DNA of 32,262 nt, taken from positions 1 through 32,262 of the forward strand of contig JANQJW010000044.1 of NCBI GenBank assembly GCA_028281445.1, written 5' to 3'. Both the position numbers and the translations under genes were made by a program. The notes beneath the pieces are model-generated. The model was not told the DNA's origin, made no database searches, and saw only the letters and a list, made by a program, of their open reading frames with translations. This DNA comes from Planctomycetota bacterium (GTDB lineage Bacteria > Planctomycetota > PLA2 > JAEUHO01). Of the stretch, positions 16,419 through 25,788 are shown in pieces. Each line of letters begins with the position of its first letter. Positions within the stretch are counted from its first letter, which is position 1.

Positions 16419-19400
16419 CTAGCCCCGGGCCGTGGCATGGACGGCTCGATAGAGTGGGACTCGGTCAATCAAGCCGCGACGTGACTCGAACGGTGCATGT
16501 GCCACGACATGGCGCAGGTGTGCGCGAGCTTCTCGCAGCCAGGTCTGTGACTCCAGGGCGAGCCCCATGTGGTATGTCACGAACAACTGCTCGGTAACGG
16601 AGAGTCTCGGTAACCCGTCGCGGATGCCTCGCTCGACGCGGTGCGCGTCGACGTCTCCCCAGGCCGCCAGCAACGCCAGGGGCTGCGTCGCCCTGTGGCG
16701 AAGCTCGCTTGAGCGTGCCGCGCGGACGGCACGCCGAAGCGAGCGTCTCGCTTCGAACAGATCGCCGACGCGCTTCTCGAGGCTTGCACGCGCCAGGAGT
16801 GCGTCGACGCGCGCAGCGATACCAAACGGCAAGCCGTTGGTCAACCGCACGGCACGCTCGATGTTCTCGCGGCCGACATCCTCATCGCTTTCACCCCGTG
16901 TACGACCAACGAGCCCATACGCGTGCAATACCGGATTGCGCGTCCGCTTGGCACACGCGATCGCTGCCTTCGACCACCTCTGCACGTCGTGTCCTACAGC
17001 CGCGCACGCATGGAGTGCGATGTAGGCGGCGCGAGCGGCCGCCAGCCAGTCCCTTCGTGCCACGAACTCATCATACCGCTCGCCAACAACCCGCATTGCC
17101 TCTCCAGATCGCCCCTCCGCGATCATGAGCTGGCCGCGCAGCAGTTGTGCATGGACACGCAGGTGCGGAGCGCCGCGGTCCTCTACGCTGACGCGGTACC
17201 GCTCCATCGCCCTGCGCGCAGAGCCAAAGTCGCCCAGCGAGAGGTGCATTACGCTCAGCAAGTGCTCGTAGCGCGGAAGCGCATCCACATAGCCGATGCG
17301 TCGCGCCAACCGAATTCCCTTCTCGCTGATGGCAATCGCCCGCGCGACCTCTCCGGCATTGTACAGCGCCCAAGCTAGCTCCCCGATGCACCTCACGTGA
17401 TCAGTACGCACCGCTCCTCGTCTCGCGATGGCGTACGCTCTCTCGAGCGGTCGGATCGCATGGCGCACTCGCCCGGACTCGGACAACCAAAGGCCCAGCT
17501 GTCTCCACGCCTCCATCTCTCCGACCCTGTCACCGTTACGGCGCGCCATGGAGGCCGCCAGCTCGAAACTCGCGCGTGTCGCTCGCGCAGTTCCCAGGCC
17601 GCAGCGCGCCGACGAGGCGGAGTGGGCGACCCTCGCGCGGACTTCCATGTGCACGTCTCCGGCTTCGCGCGCAAACCCGAGAGCCTCGCTTCGCAGCGCG
17701 AGCGACTCACTCAGGTTCTCTCTGTTTGCACCGCGTACAGCCGCGAGGCTGAGGGCAGCGCGTGAGCGCAGCGCTGGATCTCCACAACCCTCGGCGAGAT
17801 CTGCGGCTGCGTTGACGTTGGTCTCGCGGAGGTCGGCCAATCCTAGCCTGTCGGCGCAGACCGCTGTATTGAGCAAGATGCGGATCCGCCCGCCAACCGA
17901 CAGCTGACTCGGCGACCGGGCAGCGGACAAGCCAAGCCTGACCGCACGCTCGAATTGGCATGTCTGCGAAAGACCATCGATCGCTTCAATGACTCTCCGC
18001 TCTAGCGACGGGAACACGGCACCACTTGCCAGTGCATGTTCGCACCAATCGGGCAGCCACGATCTTCCCTCCTCGATCTCGGCCGCTCGCGACGCAAGTT
18101 CGCTCGCCAGCGCGCCGTGGAGTTCTCTTCGGTCCGCATCGGCCATGCGACCTCGCAGCGCCTCGAGGATGAGGTGATGAGAGAACTCGAACGTGCTCCC
18201 TCTCTCTCGAACAAGATCCCCTGCCGCGGCGAACTCCTGCAGTCGCGCGGTCAGCTCTTTCGGGTCCTCGTGCAGCGCGGCAGCAATCAGCGTGATGTCA
18301 AAGCGGAAGCCGACGCATGCCGCGCAAGCCAACGCTCTGCTGGTGCGCGAGTCTAGGCGTTTCAGGCGTCGGTCGATTGTCTGATCGAGATCTCCTGGGA
18401 CTTCCGCGACCGCCGGCTCTCCCACGAGCTCCAGGGACCCAGCAGCGGAACGCCTCAACATGCCGGTCGCTCGCAGTTCATCCACGAGAGCGTGGGCCGC
18501 GAACGGCACCCCCCCGGAGTGGCGGTGTGCAAAGCGCGAAAGCTTCGCCGCCGTTCGTTCGCTCCCTAGCTGCTGCTCGAGCAGATGGCCAATGGCCGTC
18601 TCATCTAGAGCCTCGAGCTGAACGTGGATATCAGCTGTCAGGTCATCTTGTGGTCGGGATCGTGTCGTTGCAACGGCGGCTGCGCCGGTTGCTCTCAACC
18701 GCCTCGCCACCTGCGCAAAGGCGGCGTAGGCACTGGCCGGACCGAAATGAAGATCCTCGACAAGGAGCATCAGAGGATGCTCTCGAGAGAAGTAGTCGAT
18801 TGTTTCTAGGAGAATGAGCTCCAACGTCTCTGGCGTCAGGCGCACGGCTCTCGCCGGCGCCGGCTTGCCAGTGATTAGCGCGGCAAACGACGGAATCAAG
18901 TCCAGCGCCTGCAACTCCATCTGTTCGAGCGCGCGATGAGCGTCCTGATGCACCAGCACCGATGCGACTGCTCGCACGTAGGGCGCCCATGCACTCATCC
19001 GTTCCCCTGGCACATAGCCGCCGTGCAGAGTTCGGATTCCGCGGGTCTGCGCCGCGTTCACAACCGCGCTGACTAGATGGGTCTTCCCGATACCCGCACC
19101 CCCTTCGACGAGTGCCCCCGTCGCGCGCCGCCCGTCAAGGACGTACGCAAGAAGCGTGTCATAGGCACGTCCTCGGCCCGGTAGCGCGTCACCGACCGAT
19201 AGCGTGGTCTTTTTCGGCGCCGGAGCCCATCGTGCGCGACGCAGCATCCGCACGAGATCCTCTGCCGATGAAATGCGCTCGCTTCTATCCCTGCGCAAGA
19301 GCTTCATGACGATCTCTTCGAATGCAGGGGGAGCAACGACACCGACTTGAGAGAGTGGTGGGGCGCTACGCCCGCTGAAGAACGGCCGCGCGCCTTCCGC

Positions 19401-20036
19401 GGCGCATGGATGGCACCCTGTCATGAGCTCGTAGAGAAGCAGGCCAAGTGAATAGAGATCCGAGCGTCCGTCCACGTCCTCGTTCGACCTAAGGCGCTCC
19501 GGCGCAGCGTACCGGACGGTGCCACCGAACCTGTCGGAGGCGACCGAGTCTCTGAGCGACTGCGCGGTGAGCGCGGCGCATCCAAGGTCCAAGATCTTGA
19601 CTTGATCATCGTCATCGAGGACTACGTTCTCGGGCTTGAGATCGTTGTGGAGGAGCCCCACGCGGTGGATCGCGGCGATCGCGGAAGCGAGGTTCTCGGC
19701 GATTTCGTTGCACCGCGGGACGTCTATCCTGCCCGCCTGCTGCAAATGCGAGCGAAGCGTCCGACCTTTCACGTACTCCATTGCAATGTAGGCGCGCACG
19801 TGGTCGCGGGTGCGCACGAGACCATGATCCAATACGCGAACGACGTTGCCGTGATCGACACGGGCACCGGCTCGTGCCTCATGCTCCCACTTGCCGGCGG
19901 CGTCGCCCTCTAGGAGGTGCGAATGAACGAGCTTGAGCGCGACTGGATCCCCATTCGGTCCAGTCGCCAAGTAGACGGTACCCGTAGCACCGACCCCCAA
20001 CTCGCGTCGCAACTGATACGGTCCCAACTGCCACAT
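16419..20036 (-). CDS. Large kinase-AAA ATPase-TPR signalling protein
   Basis: A 1205-residue multidomain protein. Residues about 5-268 are a Hanks-type kinase: glycine loop GVGATGTV (14-21), K35 in VALK, HNDLKPEN (130-137; the Arg of HRD is Asn, so a non-RD kinase), DLG (150-152) and APE (178-180). Residues about 283-600 are an AAA_16/STAND-like ATPase with an intact Walker A GGAGIGKTH (312-320) and Walker B LMLLVEDLHFGPAS. Residues about 600-1200 are helical, TPR-like repeats rich in ALS/RRIGY/LARA patterns. The architecture matches PknK-like regulators, in which ligand or partner binding by the TPR array is relayed through the ATPase. No membrane segment is seen. It is convergent with the smaller kinase, and its C-terminal stop is 15 bp from it. 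Confidence 0.92.
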   Translation of the reverse strand: MWQLGPYQLRRELGVGATGTVYLATGPNGDPVALKLVHSHLLEGDAAGKWEHEARAGARVDHGNVVRVLDHGLVRTRDHVRAYIAMEYVKGRTLRSHLQQAGRIDVPRCNEIAENLASAIAAIHRVGLLHNDLKPENVVLDDDDQVKILDLGCAALTAQSLRDSVASDRFGGTVRYAAPERLRSNEDVDGRSDLYSLGLLLYELMTGCHPCAAEGARPFFSGRSAPPLSQVGVVAPPAFEEIVMKLLRRDRSERISSAEDLVRMLRRARWAPAPKKTTLSVGDALPGRGRAYDTLLAYVLDGRRATGALVEGGAGIGKTHLVSAVVNAAQTRGIRTLHGGYVPGERMSAWAPYVRAVASVLVHQDAHRALEQMELQALDLIPSFAALITGKPAPARAVRLTPETLELILLETIDYFSREHPLMLLVEDLHFGPASAYAAFAQVARRLRATGAAAVATTRSRPQDDLTADIHVQLEALDETAIGHLLEQQLGSERTAAKLSRFAHRHSGGVPFAAHALVDELRATGMLRRSAAGSLELVGEPAVAEVPGDLDQTIDRRLKRLDSRTSRALACAACVGFRFDITLIAAALHEDPKELTARLQEFAAAGDLVRERGSTFEFSHHLILEALRGRMADADRRELHGALASELASRAAEIEEGRSWLPDWCEHALASGAVFPSLERRVIEAIDGLSQTCQFERAVRLGLSAARSPSQLSVGGRIRILLNTAVCADRLGLADLRETNVNAAADLAEGCGDPALRSRAALSLAAVRGANRENLSESLALRSEALGFAREAGDVHMEVRARVAHSASSARCGLGTARATRASFELAASMARRNGDRVGEMEAWRQLGLWLSESGRVRHAIRPLERAYAIARRGAVRTDHVRCIGELAWALYNAGEVARAIAISEKGIRLARRIGYVDALPRYEHLLSVMHLSLGDFGSARRAMERYRVSVEDRGAPHLRVHAQLLRGQLMIAEGRSGEAMRVVGERYDEFVARRDWLAAARAAYIALHACAAVGHDVQRWSKAAIACAKRTRNPVLHAYGLVGRTRGESDEDVGRENIERAVRLTNGLPFGIAARVDALLARASLEKRVGDLFEARRSLRRAVRAARSSELRHRATQPLALLAAWGDVDAHRVERGIRDGLPRLSVTEQLFVTYHMGLALESQTWLREARAHLRHVVAHAPFESRRGLIDRVPLYRAVHATARG

Positions 20037-20429
20037 AGCTCCACCTTATGTCCGGCGGCCGGTGGTGCGTGCGCAACGCACTCTGTCTGGCTTGCCTCGA
20101 GCCTCAAGTTCATTGCAGATAGGAACATGTGGTACCATGTCCCGATTGGTGCCGAGCCGGAGGCCGGCACGACCGCCCTGGTGTGAAGTCGGACTAGGCC
20201 CTTCGGGGTTGCGGGCAAAGCGGAAAGCGGCTTTCCGTCTACATTGAACTCTGGCCACCGATCGGCTGCAGATGCCTGCGTCATGGGCGCTGCGGCCTTT
20301 CCGTCTACCCCGGAAGACGGAAGTGGCCCACGCCCGAGCAGCATGACCGGCGTCAGTTCGCGGCCCCCCTCGAGCAGTCGGCAGACTCGACCTATCCCGC
20401 GGTCGCACGGGTCCGATGCAGCCTCAACA
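20037..20429. other. Intergenic region with hairpins and repeat copy B
   Basis: It lies between the start of the large kinase gene and the end of the HEAT gene. No gene is supported. It holds an imperfect palindrome around ACATGTGGTACCATGT (20125-20140), a GTGCCG/CGGCAC hairpin (20149-20170) and repeat copy B (about 20195-20340). The promoter of the large kinase should be in the first part. Confidence 0.5.
20195..20340 (+). repeat. Dispersed hairpin repeat, copy B
   Basis: It matches copy A (11158-11305) in order and in blocks: GGGTTGCGGG, then CTTTCCGTCTACATTGAA (copy A: CTTTCCGCCTACATTGAG), then CACCGATCGGCTG (copy A: CGCCGATTGGCTG), and a closing hairpin. The closing hairpin (about 20293-20327) pairs GGCCTTTCCGTCT with AGACGGAAGTGGCC with one bulged T. 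Arms differ in sequence from copy A but keep the fold. Confidence 0.6.
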
Positions 20430-20450
20430 ACCCGAGACTCTCACTCGGGT
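20430..20450 (-). terminator. Hairpin spanning the stop codon of the HEAT gene
   Basis: On the minus strand a 7-bp stem ACCCGAG/CTCGGGT encloses a 7-base loop that contains the TGA stop (20441-20443). It is followed by TGTTGAGG rather than a T-run, so it may act as a weak terminator or a 3'-end stabiliser. Confidence 0.35.
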
Positions 20451-23400
20451 CGACGCGCCCACGAGTCGGTCAGCGGGCACCACACAAAGTCCGCGCCCAT
20501 CACCCGCATCCAGCGCAGCGCGCGCTCGCTGAGCGAGAGGCCGACGCCGTTGGACTCGCTGCCATAGAGCGAGGGCATGCCCAGGCTGTCCTCGAAGAGA
20601 TAACTGTCAAGCCCATCGCTTACGCGGCAGCAGTTGCTCTCCAGCTCGTGGATCCAATGCGGGAGCGTCGACAGGTCTCGCCGCAGGCGGTGGAATGGGA
20701 AGTCGCATCCGTGCAAGTAGCGGTAGCGCGCCGTGCGTAGGATCGACCAGAACTCCTGTCGGGCGCGTCCGTCACCGGCATGCGTGGCGAAGTACAACTG
20801 CTCGGCCACTTCGCGCGGGTGTCGGGCGAGTGTGGCCGCGACTCGTTCGCGCACGGCAGTGAGGCGTCCCGCGAGCACGTCCGCGTGCATCGCGAGGACG
20901 TCCTCCTGACTCAGGACGTAGAGCGAGTAGCGCATCTCGTGTGCGCCGTCCGGCTCCAAGCCCTGCGCGCACGCCACGTCGATGATCGCATCGTCCGCCG
21001 GGTCGCCCGGCTCGTGGTGTAGGCCGTGGTAGCGACGCAGGTACTCGAGAGTGCCTTTCCCGCTCATGTGCCGCCAGTCGCCATCGTATTGATGGTCGAT
21101 TCCATTGGGTAGACGCGCTCGCGCAACGCCGAGGATTCCGGAGAGCGACGCCCGGTCGTGCAAGCGCAACAGCAGGCTCGCCGCCAGGTCCTTCGACGCG
21201 CCGCGGCTGCGGGCGAGGTAGCCCCGGAGAAGTCGCAAGAGACGGTCCGGGTCTAGGGCGTGCAGCGGAGCGAGCTGACGCGCGACCTCATCGACATAGT
21301 CCATCGCCTCGGGATCGTCAGCTTCGACGCCTAGCGGCTGAAAGCCGGCCTCGGCCTCGGATTCAAGCCGCTCGAACAGCTCCGTGGCGACGGCCCGCGT
21401 GTTGCATAGCGGCATGTCGGCCAGCAGCTCACCGAGTTGGGAGACCGTGCAGTGCCCAAGCAGGGGCTCGATGGCTTCCGCCAAGCCGAGGAAGCTCGAC
21501 TCGTCCAGCGCAAGGCCGAGGTAGAGAGACTCAAGGTCCCAGCGACCGAACACCGCAACGGAGGCCTCGTCTCCTTCCTTGTCCACGACCGGACCGGCCC
21601 GGGCTGCGATCAGATCGACAGCGAGTGGGAGTCCGATGGCGGGATCGAGATCCATCAAGCGCAGGAGATCCTCGGACTGGTCACCGTTCTCCGAATCGGT
21701 GGCGCGCCGGACGAGTTCAGCGAGGGCGGCCCGATCCCCTCTCCGGGCCAGGGCTGCGACCACGGCTCCGCCGCCCTCGCGGACGGGGTCGGCGTGGGAA
21801 CGGAGGTAGACCAAGCTCTCCTTGTCGCTGAGTCGGCCGAGCGCCCGGACTACTGCATGCCAGGCAGGCCCCCAAGTGCTGCGGCCCTCGCGGTCGCTGT
21901 CTTCGAGCCGCTTCGCCGCCGCAACAAGCCAAGGCGCGTCCTCGTCAGAGAAGGGAAGCGAGGCGAGATACCAGCGTGGGAACGGCAGCACGCTCCATGT
22001 CGGATCCGTCGTGGCGTCCTCTAAGTGCGCGCGAATGTGCGCGACGACATCCGGCCCCAGGTCGCGACCGAGATCGACGAAGCTACGCACACGAACGTGC
22101 TGCTGCGAGTACCACTGGGAAAACCACAACTCCCCCGCGGTGTCGACGTCCTGGCCGTGCGTACGCCGGAACCACGCCAGCACGGGGAGGTGCCACGGCA
22201 ACGCCATCCGGTGGAAGTTGCCGCCGATCGACTCCAGCTGGTCGTCGTTGAGGCCCGCCTTGAGCACGTACATCAGGTAGGCGGGAACTTCAGTGCTTCC
22301 GATGATGGAGCGAATCGCCTCGAAGTCGCCTGGTGCGTTCTCTCGCGCGCCCTCGGGAAGGATCAACTCCATCACGCGCTCAGCGTGGCGTGCATCCAGC
22401 ACCTTGTAGGACAGTGCGGCCGCCGAGCGGATGGCCACATCCGCGCGCTTCGACCAGATGGCGCGCAGGAGCACGGCGTCGTCCTGCTCGGGTGTCCGCA
22501 CCAGGTCACCGTCCTCATCCACTTCCTCGACCACGCGAGCGAGCGCCCTATCCACATCGGCCGGTCCGGGCAGATCGCCGCTGACGCCCGGATCCAGCAC
22601 TGGCAAGCGGTGCTCGAAGAACACTTGGTCGATCCGGCGCGCTGTCCCGAGCGCGTAGCCCAGTGCGAGTGCGGCATACGCCCGCACGCGCGCATGCGGG
22701 CTGGTCAACGCGTCCAGTGCCTCGCGAGTGACACCAATGGCACCCAGGGCCAGTGCGGCGTTGGCGGTTACGCAGAGGCGCGGATCATGCAACGCCCGTA
22801 CCAGCGCGCCCGCAGCCGGGCGTGCGGGCTTCCCAATTGCGAGCAGGCAACGCGCGGCAGTCTCGCGCGCGTTCACATCCTCGTGCGCGAGGAGCTCGGC
22901 GAGCGCCGACACCCCACCCACGCCGCTATCGCCAAGATGTTCGAACACCGTGCGTCCCCAGTGCAACGCCCCGTAGTGCGCTTCGGCCATCGCGGTCGCC
23001 GTTGGGCCCGCGGCAGGCGCCCCTATGGCCTTCAGCGCATTGCGGGCGGCCTCAGCTTCCGGCACGATGTCCGATCGCAGGAAGGGCGCGATGGCCTCCG
23101 GGGCGGCCCGCAGGCTGCGAAGCACGGCGGCGCGCACCCTCCAGCTCGGGTCGCGCAGGGCGGCTACGAGCGGCGCCCGGGCAGCCGAACCGCCTCCGGC
23201 CAGGGCCATGGCGGCACGGATGCGCGCGTCGCGCCGGCCCCTCTTCAGGCTCACGACGGCGTCGGAAAGGGCAGCAGGGTCGAGTGCCGGCGGCGAGGAC
23301 GAGGCAGGGACGTCGTAGTTCGGATCGACGGCAGCATCAGCCCCGCGCCCCGGCTTCGCCAGGCGTTCCATCCACCACTGTGCTTCGGCGCGCACGCACC

Positions 23401-23617
23401 AATGTTCATCACGCACGAGCGGCGCCAGGGTCTCGGGATCAACGCCGCCCTTGCCAAGTGCGAGAATCGCCGCGTAGCGAACGCCACGGTCTTCGTCGCG
23501 GAGGGCCGCAGCGAGCGCGCCCATGACCTGGCCGGCTCCCGGATCGGCCTGCGGCGCGGGGTCCGGGCCGCACCCAAGGAGTACGAGGAGGAGCGGGAGC
23601 GGGACGAACAGCCTCAT
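20441..23617 (-). CDS. HEAT-repeat lipoprotein
   Basis: A 1058-residue protein from ATG 23615-23617; ATG 23626 is an alternative. The frame is open to 23872, but the residues before these ATGs look non-coding. It begins MRLFVPLPLLLVLLGCGPDP, a lipoprotein signal with lipobox LLGC and lipidated Cys16. Residues about 30-400 are HEAT-like helical repeats with the D..VR..A..AL...G pattern (EDRGVRYAAILALGKGG, HEDVNARETAARCLLAIG, DPRLCVTANAALALGAIG, SPHARVRAYAALALGYALG). The remaining 650 residues are helical, Asp/Arg-rich and unassigned. HEAT solenoids bind proteins, so it may be an outer or cytoplasmic-membrane scaffold. The stop lies inside a hairpin. It is divergent from the next lipoprotein gene, with a 278-bp shared upstream region. 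Confidence 0.87.
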   Translation of the reverse strand: MRLFVPLPLLLVLLGCGPDPAPQADPGAGQVMGALAAALRDEDRGVRYAAILALGKGGVDPETLAPLVRDEHWCVRAEAQWWMERLAKPGRGADAAVDPNYDVPASSSPPALDPAALSDAVVSLKRGRRDARIRAAMALAGGGSAARAPLVAALRDPSWRVRAAVLRSLRAAPEAIAPFLRSDIVPEAEAARNALKAIGAPAAGPTATAMAEAHYGALHWGRTVFEHLGDSGVGGVSALAELLAHEDVNARETAARCLLAIGKPARPAAGALVRALHDPRLCVTANAALALGAIGVTREALDALTSPHARVRAYAALALGYALGTARRIDQVFFEHRLPVLDPGVSGDLPGPADVDRALARVVEEVDEDGDLVRTPEQDDAVLLRAIWSKRADVAIRSAAALSYKVLDARHAERVMELILPEGARENAPGDFEAIRSIIGSTEVPAYLMYVLKAGLNDDQLESIGGNFHRMALPWHLPVLAWFRRTHGQDVDTAGELWFSQWYSQQHVRVRSFVDLGRDLGPDVVAHIRAHLEDATTDPTWSVLPFPRWYLASLPFSDEDAPWLVAAAKRLEDSDREGRSTWGPAWHAVVRALGRLSDKESLVYLRSHADPVREGGGAVVAALARRGDRAALAELVRRATDSENGDQSEDLLRLMDLDPAIGLPLAVDLIAARAGPVVDKEGDEASVAVFGRWDLESLYLGLALDESSFLGLAEAIEPLLGHCTVSQLGELLADMPLCNTRAVATELFERLESEAEAGFQPLGVEADDPEAMDYVDEVARQLAPLHALDPDRLLRLLRGYLARSRGASKDLAASLLLRLHDRASLSGILGVARARLPNGIDHQYDGDWRHMSGKGTLEYLRRYHGLHHEPGDPADDAIIDVACAQGLEPDGAHEMRYSLYVLSQEDVLAMHADVLAGRLTAVRERVAATLARHPREVAEQLYFATHAGDGRARQEFWSILRTARYRYLHGCDFPFHRLRRDLSTLPHWIHELESNCCRVSDGLDSYLFEDSLGMPSLYGSESNGVGLSLSERALRWMRVMGADFVWCPLTDSWARRPE

Positions 23618-23720
23618 GGCCCCCATGAGAACGCATTTGGGAGCACAATGCATGACCACACCCAGGGTCGCGAACATCGCCGCGCGGAGGCTACGCGCGT
23701 AGCAACGACCCGGTCGCGGG

Positions 23721-23743
23721 CCCCCCGCCTTCGGGCGGTGGGG
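23721..23743. other. Strong hairpin with UUCG loop upstream of the HEAT gene
   Basis: CCCCCGCC and GGCGGTGGGG flank TTCG (23730-23733), giving an 8-bp GC stem with one bulged T. It lies about 105 bases upstream of the HEAT lipoprotein start, in its probable leader. No T-tract follows on either strand. It may be structural or regulatory. Confidence 0.4.
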
Positions 23744-23895
23744 AGACGAGGCGGAGGCCTGGCTCGTTGGTTCGGGCGGGTCTGCGAGCTGCAGATCTCG
23801 GTGTTTGGGAGAACGCCAAGAAAACCGGTCACGCCTGGGCGACGGCCGCGAGTTGAGTCTCCGTACCCCCAACTCCCTTCCCCTCTGGAGACGCC

Positions 23896-25725
23896 ATGTT
23901 CCTTCCCAAGCGAAAGCTCTCAGCTCTTCTTCTAGCCATCCTTGCGCTCACGCTGCCGGCCTGCGGCGGCGGTGGCGCCAACAACAACACCGGAGGCGTG
24001 ATCGTCACCGGTGAATTGAACGTCGTCAGTACCAACCCTGCGGCCAATGCGCAGGCGGTCGCTTTCGACGTCGTCATCGAGATCCAGTTCGACTCGGCGC
24101 TGGACGCTGCGGCCCTACCCAATCCGGCCATTCGCCTGAATGGCCCGGGCGGTGCAGTGGCCGGTCAGATCAGCTACGACGCGGCCCGCGGTGTCCTGGT
24201 CTTCACGCCGGACAACCCACTCGAGGCACAGTCCAACTACGGTGTCATCGTCGAGCCGGGCATTACCGGCGTGAACGGCAACGTTCTCGCGGACGATTAC
24301 ACCTTCCCCTTCCGCACCGACGATGCCCCCATCGTCGAGGAGCCGCACGAGAACGAAGCGTTCCCGAGCAAGGCACGTGCATTGAAGATCAACGCGAATG
24401 GCATCGGCGCGAGCGCCTTTGTCACGGAGAAGGCGCTCTCGTACGCCCTCACCATCCGCCCCTACGACAAGGCGACCGGCTTCGGCACTCCGAACACGCT
24501 CTATGACGGTCCAACCGGCGTGGAGGTGCGTGATAGCGGCCTCGCGGTCAACGCGTCGGGCAAGGGCATCATCGCGTACTCGATCAGCGGTGGCGATCAC
24601 CTCGACCTAGCCGTGCGCACGTTCGACGCCCGTACGGGCAACGCCGACGCGGTCCACTTCCTGGACACCTCGGCCGAGACCGTCGGCGTCCCGTTCGCCG
24701 CCATCGACGATGCCGGCCGGGCGCTTGTCGTGTGGACCCAGCGCGTTGTCGGCAGTGCCGTCAACAAGGCGTACGGCAAGTCCTACGACCCGGCCACGGG
24801 TTGGAGCCTGACGTTCCGGATCGAGCCCGACATCAACAAGAACGTGTTCGGCCTTCGGCTAGCGATGGACGCGGAGCGTGGCGAGGCGATCGCAGCCTGG
24901 ACCCTGTACGTCGGCGACGACCGCGCAGCGCGCGCTCGCACCTGGAGTCAGGGTTCGTTCGGCGCGGTGCACACCGTGTACCTCTTGGCGAACACCCAGG
25001 CGGTGGTCAAGAACATCCAGGTGACGAGCCTCGGCGAGTCGTTTGTGTTCTTCACACGGGCCAACACGCCGGCGCCGAGCCAGAAGTCGCTCCACGTCGT
25101 GCGCCACCGGCCCACCGGCCTCAGCGACCCCGGTTGGCAGACACGGACTCCGATCGACGAAATCGGCGGCGAGAACATCGCCATGACGTCGGCGGTCGAA
25201 GGCAACCGGGTCCTCGTGGCCTGGGGCGTGGACACGCCCGCTGACGGCACGAAGTTCCAGTACCGCCACTACCGTGGTGCGGCCGGCTGGCAGGGTCCGA
25301 TCACGCTCTCGAACCTCCCGTACAGCACGTTCCAGGGTGTGTTTCCGCGGGTCATCAGCCGCGGCGAGCGCTACACGTTGTTCCACTGGGACTACGACGA
25401 GGCTGGTCAGGACGAGCGTCGCGCGACGCTGCTGGTCGACGGCGTGATCTTTACACGTGACGTGCTGGTTCCGCTCGCGGAGAACGTCGTGATCATCGCC
25501 GGCATGGACGCAGGCGGCGTCTCGAGCTTCCTGTCTCGCGGCGCGAACAACGTCGGCCTCGAGCTGAGCAGCGTGAGCGCCCAGGGCGTCGTAACCGGCC
25601 CCACCCGGATCGACAGTGGCTCTGCGAGCTTCATCGGCAACCGGCGCATCTCCGTCGATGCCGCCGGCGAGCGCGTGATCCTCTTCGATCGCGACGACGA
25701 CGTGCTTCAGATAATCCTGCGCTAG
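23896..25725 (+). CDS. Lipoprotein with bacterial Ig-like domain and propeller-like repeats
   Basis: A 609-residue protein from ATG 23896, with GGAG six bases upstream. The signal MFLPKRKLSALLLAILALTL followed by PACGGGG has lipobox LPAC (Cys23), so it is a lipoprotein, tethered by a Gly/Asn-rich linker. Residues about 38-145 match the SbsA/Big_5 Ig-like pattern: VVSTNPAANAQAVAFDVVIE, a central VFTPDNPLEAQSNYGVIV, and GITGVNGNVLADDYTFPFRT. The rest has about six to seven repeats of the form D..G.A.V.W....G......R.YDPATGW (for example DDAGRALVVWTQRVVGSAV), suggesting a beta-propeller-like body. No catalytic motif is seen. It is probably a surface binding protein. A strong terminator follows at once. 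Confidence 0.88.
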   Translation: MFLPKRKLSALLLAILALTLPACGGGGANNNTGGVIVTGELNVVSTNPAANAQAVAFDVVIEIQFDSALDAAALPNPAIRLNGPGGAVAGQISYDAARGVLVFTPDNPLEAQSNYGVIVEPGITGVNGNVLADDYTFPFRTDDAPIVEEPHENEAFPSKARALKINANGIGASAFVTEKALSYALTIRPYDKATGFGTPNTLYDGPTGVEVRDSGLAVNASGKGIIAYSISGGDHLDLAVRTFDARTGNADAVHFLDTSAETVGVPFAAIDDAGRALVVWTQRVVGSAVNKAYGKSYDPATGWSLTFRIEPDINKNVFGLRLAMDAERGEAIAAWTLYVGDDRAARARTWSQGSFGAVHTVYLLANTQAVVKNIQVTSLGESFVFFTRANTPAPSQKSLHVVRHRPTGLSDPGWQTRTPIDEIGGENIAMTSAVEGNRVLVAWGVDTPADGTKFQYRHYRGAAGWQGPITLSNLPYSTFQGVFPRVISRGERYTLFHWDYDEAGQDERRATLLVDGVIFTRDVLVPLAENVVIIAGMDAGGVSSFLSRGANNVGLELSSVSAQGVVTGPTRIDSGSASFIGNRRISVDAAGERVILFDRDDDVLQIILR

Positions 25726-25749
25726 CGCGCCCGTCAATTTGACGAACTC

Positions 25750-25788
25750 CGAGGCCCGGGCGCAAGCCCGGGCCTCGCTTCCTTTTGG
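25750..25788 (+). terminator. Intrinsic terminator after the Ig-like lipoprotein gene
   Basis: A perfect 12-bp stem CGAGGCCCGGGC (25750-25761) / GCCCGGGCCTCG (25766-25777) with a GCAA tetraloop is followed by CTTCCTTTT. It begins 25 bases after the stop at 25725 and is the clearest terminator in the window. Confidence 0.88.

Noticed and set aside
22025..23935. 636-residue plus-strand frame opposite the HEAT gene
   Set aside because: Arg/His/Gly-rich shadow frame; the minus strand has a lipobox and HEAT repeats.
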